5,762 nucleotides of DNA, taken from contig JACQRS010000410.1 of the NCBI GenBank assembly GCA_016206385.1, positions 1-5,762 of the forward strand. Direction: 5' to 3'. The position numbers and the translations under genes are program-made. The notes below the pieces were generated by a model. That model worked only from the letters and a program-made list of their open reading frames with translations. It was not told the DNA's origin and made no database searches. The stretch is from Candidatus Rokuibacteriota bacterium (GTDB lineage: Bacteria; Methylomirabilota; Methylomirabilia; Rokubacteriales; CSP1-6). How positions within the stretch are numbered: position 1 is the stretch's first letter; every line of letters starts with the position of its first letter. Shown here in pieces: positions 4,417 to 5,762 of this stretch.

Positions 4417-5701
4417 AGAGCGCCCCGAAGCGCGCCAGCGGATCGGTCTCGCCGGTCGCGGCCAGCAGCTCTGCCGCTGCCGCGGCGAGGCCGAGCTGCG
4501 CCTGGAGAATCCGCTCGTAGGTCTCCGAGACGGCGTCGTCGAGCTCAAGGAAAGTGAGCAAGTCGAGCTGTCCCTTGCGGAAACCCTCGTCGGCCTCCTT
4601 GAGCTGCGCCATGAGTTCACCAAGCATAGCCTCGGGATACTGCTTCGCGGTCTGGCGAGCGGCTTCGAATTCGACCGCGATGCGGGCGAGGTCCGCCCGG
4701 AGCCTCTGCTCCTCGAACGCGAGGAGTCGCTCCTCGGCGGCCTTTCTCCGCCGTGCGCTTCGGATTCCGGAGCGGTTCCGGTTCCATGAGGGGAAGGCCA
4801 GGCTGAGTCCGAGGCCGTAATTCTTCTCGGTCTCGGCGGCGCGGGCTTGCTCGTAAGATGCCAGCAGCGAGGGCTCGGGATAGCCTTCTTTGGATGCGAG
4901 CGCCGCCTCGATGCCGGCGGCCTGCACGGCCAGCCGCTGGACCCGCAGCTCCGGATTGCCCTCCAAGGCCCTCGCAGACCAATCGGTCGCGTCGATGCTG
5001 CCTCCTCCGGTCAGCCAGGGCACGACGAGCTCCGGGTACGCTCCCGGAGCCAGAGGCGCGTACGTCTTGAGCCGTTCCAACGTCGCCTTATACGCAGCCT
5101 GGCTTTGGACCGCGGCGGCGACAAGCTGGTGGATATGGTTCTGGACGATGAGACTCTCCGCCTTGCGCTGAGGCGTCGGAAACTCCCTCCCGGCCAGGTA
5201 GGACCGCAGGAGCTCGAAGCGCTTCTGGCGCTTAGCGACGAACGCCGCCCTGCGCCGATTGGCCGCGTATTCATACACCGCGCGGATCACTTCAAGCGTC
5301 ACGCGCAGGCGCGCGGCATCCAGGCTCGCGCCTCGCGTTTCGGCCTCCAAGCCGAACAGGCGGCCGCGCAGGCCCGGCTTGCCGAGGATCGGCAACGGCT
5401 GCTCGAAAGCCGCCTCGTAGCGGCCGCCGCTCCGGGAGGCCTCGGTCTTGCGGCCGGCCTCGAGGGCGAGGCTTGGGCCCGGCCAGGCCCGAGCCTGGTT
5501 GGCGCCCTCCCGGCTTGCCTGCGCCTGGGTGTCGAGCGAGTCGAGCAGGGGCGAACGCTGCGTCGCGAGCGCGACGAGCTCCTTGAGTTCGATGTGTTGT
5601 CCTTCGGATAGGGCGACCTCTTGCGCCGGAGCGAGGGCCCCGGAGGCAAGGAGCAGCGCGGCGGCTCCGAAAAACAGCGTGCGGCGTCGTAGGGCGGACA
5701 T
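4415..5701 (-). CDS. czcC: CzcC/TolC-family outer-membrane efflux channel
   Basis: This 428-residue protein is an outer-membrane factor, the exit duct of a tripartite metal exporter. A Sec signal peptide is clear: MSALRRR, a hydrophobic stretch, then ALAPA before QE with likely cleavage after residue 26. There is no lipobox cysteine (no Cys anywhere), so unlike CusC or OprM it should not be lipidated. Two TolC-like repeats follow (about 36-210 and 238-418), each helix-strand-helix. Landmarks are the strand segment AAFEQPLPILGKPGLRGR (97-114) and its counterpart GLGLSLAFPSWNRNRSG (296-312), typical of CzcC-type channels. The helices are Ala/Arg/Glu-rich coiled coil. The ATG at 5701 is preferred to the one at 5713 because GGGAGA stands just upstream and the signal peptide begins neatly there. 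It is translated immediately before the czcA-like pump, 9 bp apart. The name rests on family and context, not on a close match. Confidence 0.88.
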   Translation of the reverse strand: MSALRRRTLFFGAAALLLASGALAPAQEVALSEGQHIELKELVALATQRSPLLDSLDTQAQASREGANQARAWPGPSLALEAGRKTEASRSGGRYEAAFEQPLPILGKPGLRGRLFGLEAETRGASLDAARLRVTLEVIRAVYEYAANRRRAAFVAKRQKRFELLRSYLAGREFPTPQRKAESLIVQNHIHQLVAAAVQSQAAYKATLERLKTYAPLAPGAYPELVVPWLTGGGSIDATDWSARALEGNPELRVQRLAVQAAGIEAALASKEGYPEPSLLASYEQARAAETEKNYGLGLSLAFPSWNRNRSGIRSARRRKAAEERLLAFEEQRLRADLARIAVEFEAARQTAKQYPEAMLGELMAQLKEADEGFRKGQLDLLTFLELDDAVSETYERILQAQLGLAAAAAELLAATGETDPLARFGAL

Positions 5702-5705
5702 GGAT

Positions 5706-5711
5706 TCTCCC
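5706..5711 (-). promoter_or_regulatory. Ribosome binding site that sets the CzcC-like start
   Basis: GGGAGA lies 4 nt before the ATG at 5701. The alternative in-frame ATG at 5713 has only AT-rich sequence before it and itself abuts this site, so the shorter protein is favoured. Confidence 0.6.
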
Positions 5712-5714
5712 ATT

Positions 5715-5762
5715 TCATCTATTCAGGCGCGAGGTCACCGGACCGTGCGCGAACCGCTCTCC
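5715..5762 (-). other. Possible 3' end of an upstream operon gene
   Basis: Two minus-strand frames enter from the right edge and stay open until just before the CzcC-like gene. One reads GERFAHGPVTSRLNR and stops at 5717-5715; the other reads RAVRARSGDLAPE and stops at 5721-5719. Either could be the tail of an upstream gene, conceivably the missing adaptor, but 48 bases are too few to recognise a family or choose a frame. The stretch also holds GGTCACCGGACC (5733-5744), with 4-bp complementary arms. No promoter is visible. Confidence 0.25.

Noticed and set aside
3785..4789. Plus-strand open frame (334 codons) crossing the pump/channel boundary
   Set aside because: It runs antisense across two real genes and their junction, has no domain, and has no ribosome binding site of note.
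4847..5611. Plus-strand open frame (254 codons) opposite the CzcC-like gene
   Set aside because: A shadow of the outer-membrane factor on the other strand; low-complexity Arg/Leu/Ala composition.
87..5701. Common control of the fluoride switch, toxin-antitoxin and metal-efflux units
   Set aside because: The switch faces away from the others, the efflux operon converges from the far side, and no regulatory site is clearly shared. Adjacency alone is not evidence.
1..5762. CRISPR array, tRNA or rRNA gene, transposase or integrase
   Set aside because: I saw no regular short repeats with spacers, no cloverleaf with a T-loop motif, and no recombinase motif in any supported gene.

Overview
The window is high-GC bacterial DNA. 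A tripartite heavy-metal efflux system of the CzcC/CzcA type shows that the host has an outer membrane, so it is a Gram-negative. I cannot assign a lineage: nothing here is diagnostic, and the gene families are spread by horizontal transfer. GC content falls visibly in the 60-345 intergenic stretch, which is where most of the regulatory structure lies.

Layout. (1) Positions 1-345 hold no gene I can defend but much RNA and regulatory structure. At the far left are two GC-rich hairpins. On the minus strand there is a fluoride (crcB-motif) riboswitch at 108-163, with its intrinsic terminator at 87-116 and a likely -10 box just upstream. It reads leftward, so the gene it controls starts at or beyond the left edge. 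Between this leftward promoter and the rightward toxin-antitoxin promoter lie three further inverted repeats (205-295) that I cannot explain. (2) Positions 304-1233, plus strand, hold a compact RES-Xre toxin-antitoxin operon. It has a TTGACA promoter carrying a 12-bp palindrome, an Xre/MbcA-type antitoxin, and a RES-domain NAD+-degrading toxin whose GTG start overlaps the antitoxin stop. An imperfect ~25-bp direct repeat brackets the module, with one copy in the promoter and one just after the toxin stop. (3) Positions 1268-5701, minus strand, hold a czcC-like outer-membrane factor followed 9 bp later by a czcA-like heavy-metal RND pump. The operon converges on the toxin gene with a 34-bp gap.

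How the parts work together. The CzcC-like channel and the CzcA pump should form the outer and inner parts of an envelope-spanning exporter for divalent metal cations. The periplasmic adaptor (CzcB) that would join them is not between them and is not in this window; the operon may begin upstream of the right edge. The antitoxin should bind the toxin and repress its own promoter, and free toxin would deplete NAD+. The fluoride switch belongs to a separate leftward transcription unit. The three units share stress or accessory flavour, but nothing in the sequence links their regulation.

Most noteworthy are the complete fluoride switch with its mutually exclusive terminator, the direct repeats bracketing the toxin-antitoxin module, the unexplained structured intergenic DNA, and the C-A gene order without an adaptor. 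I found no clearly new system; each gene fits a known family.
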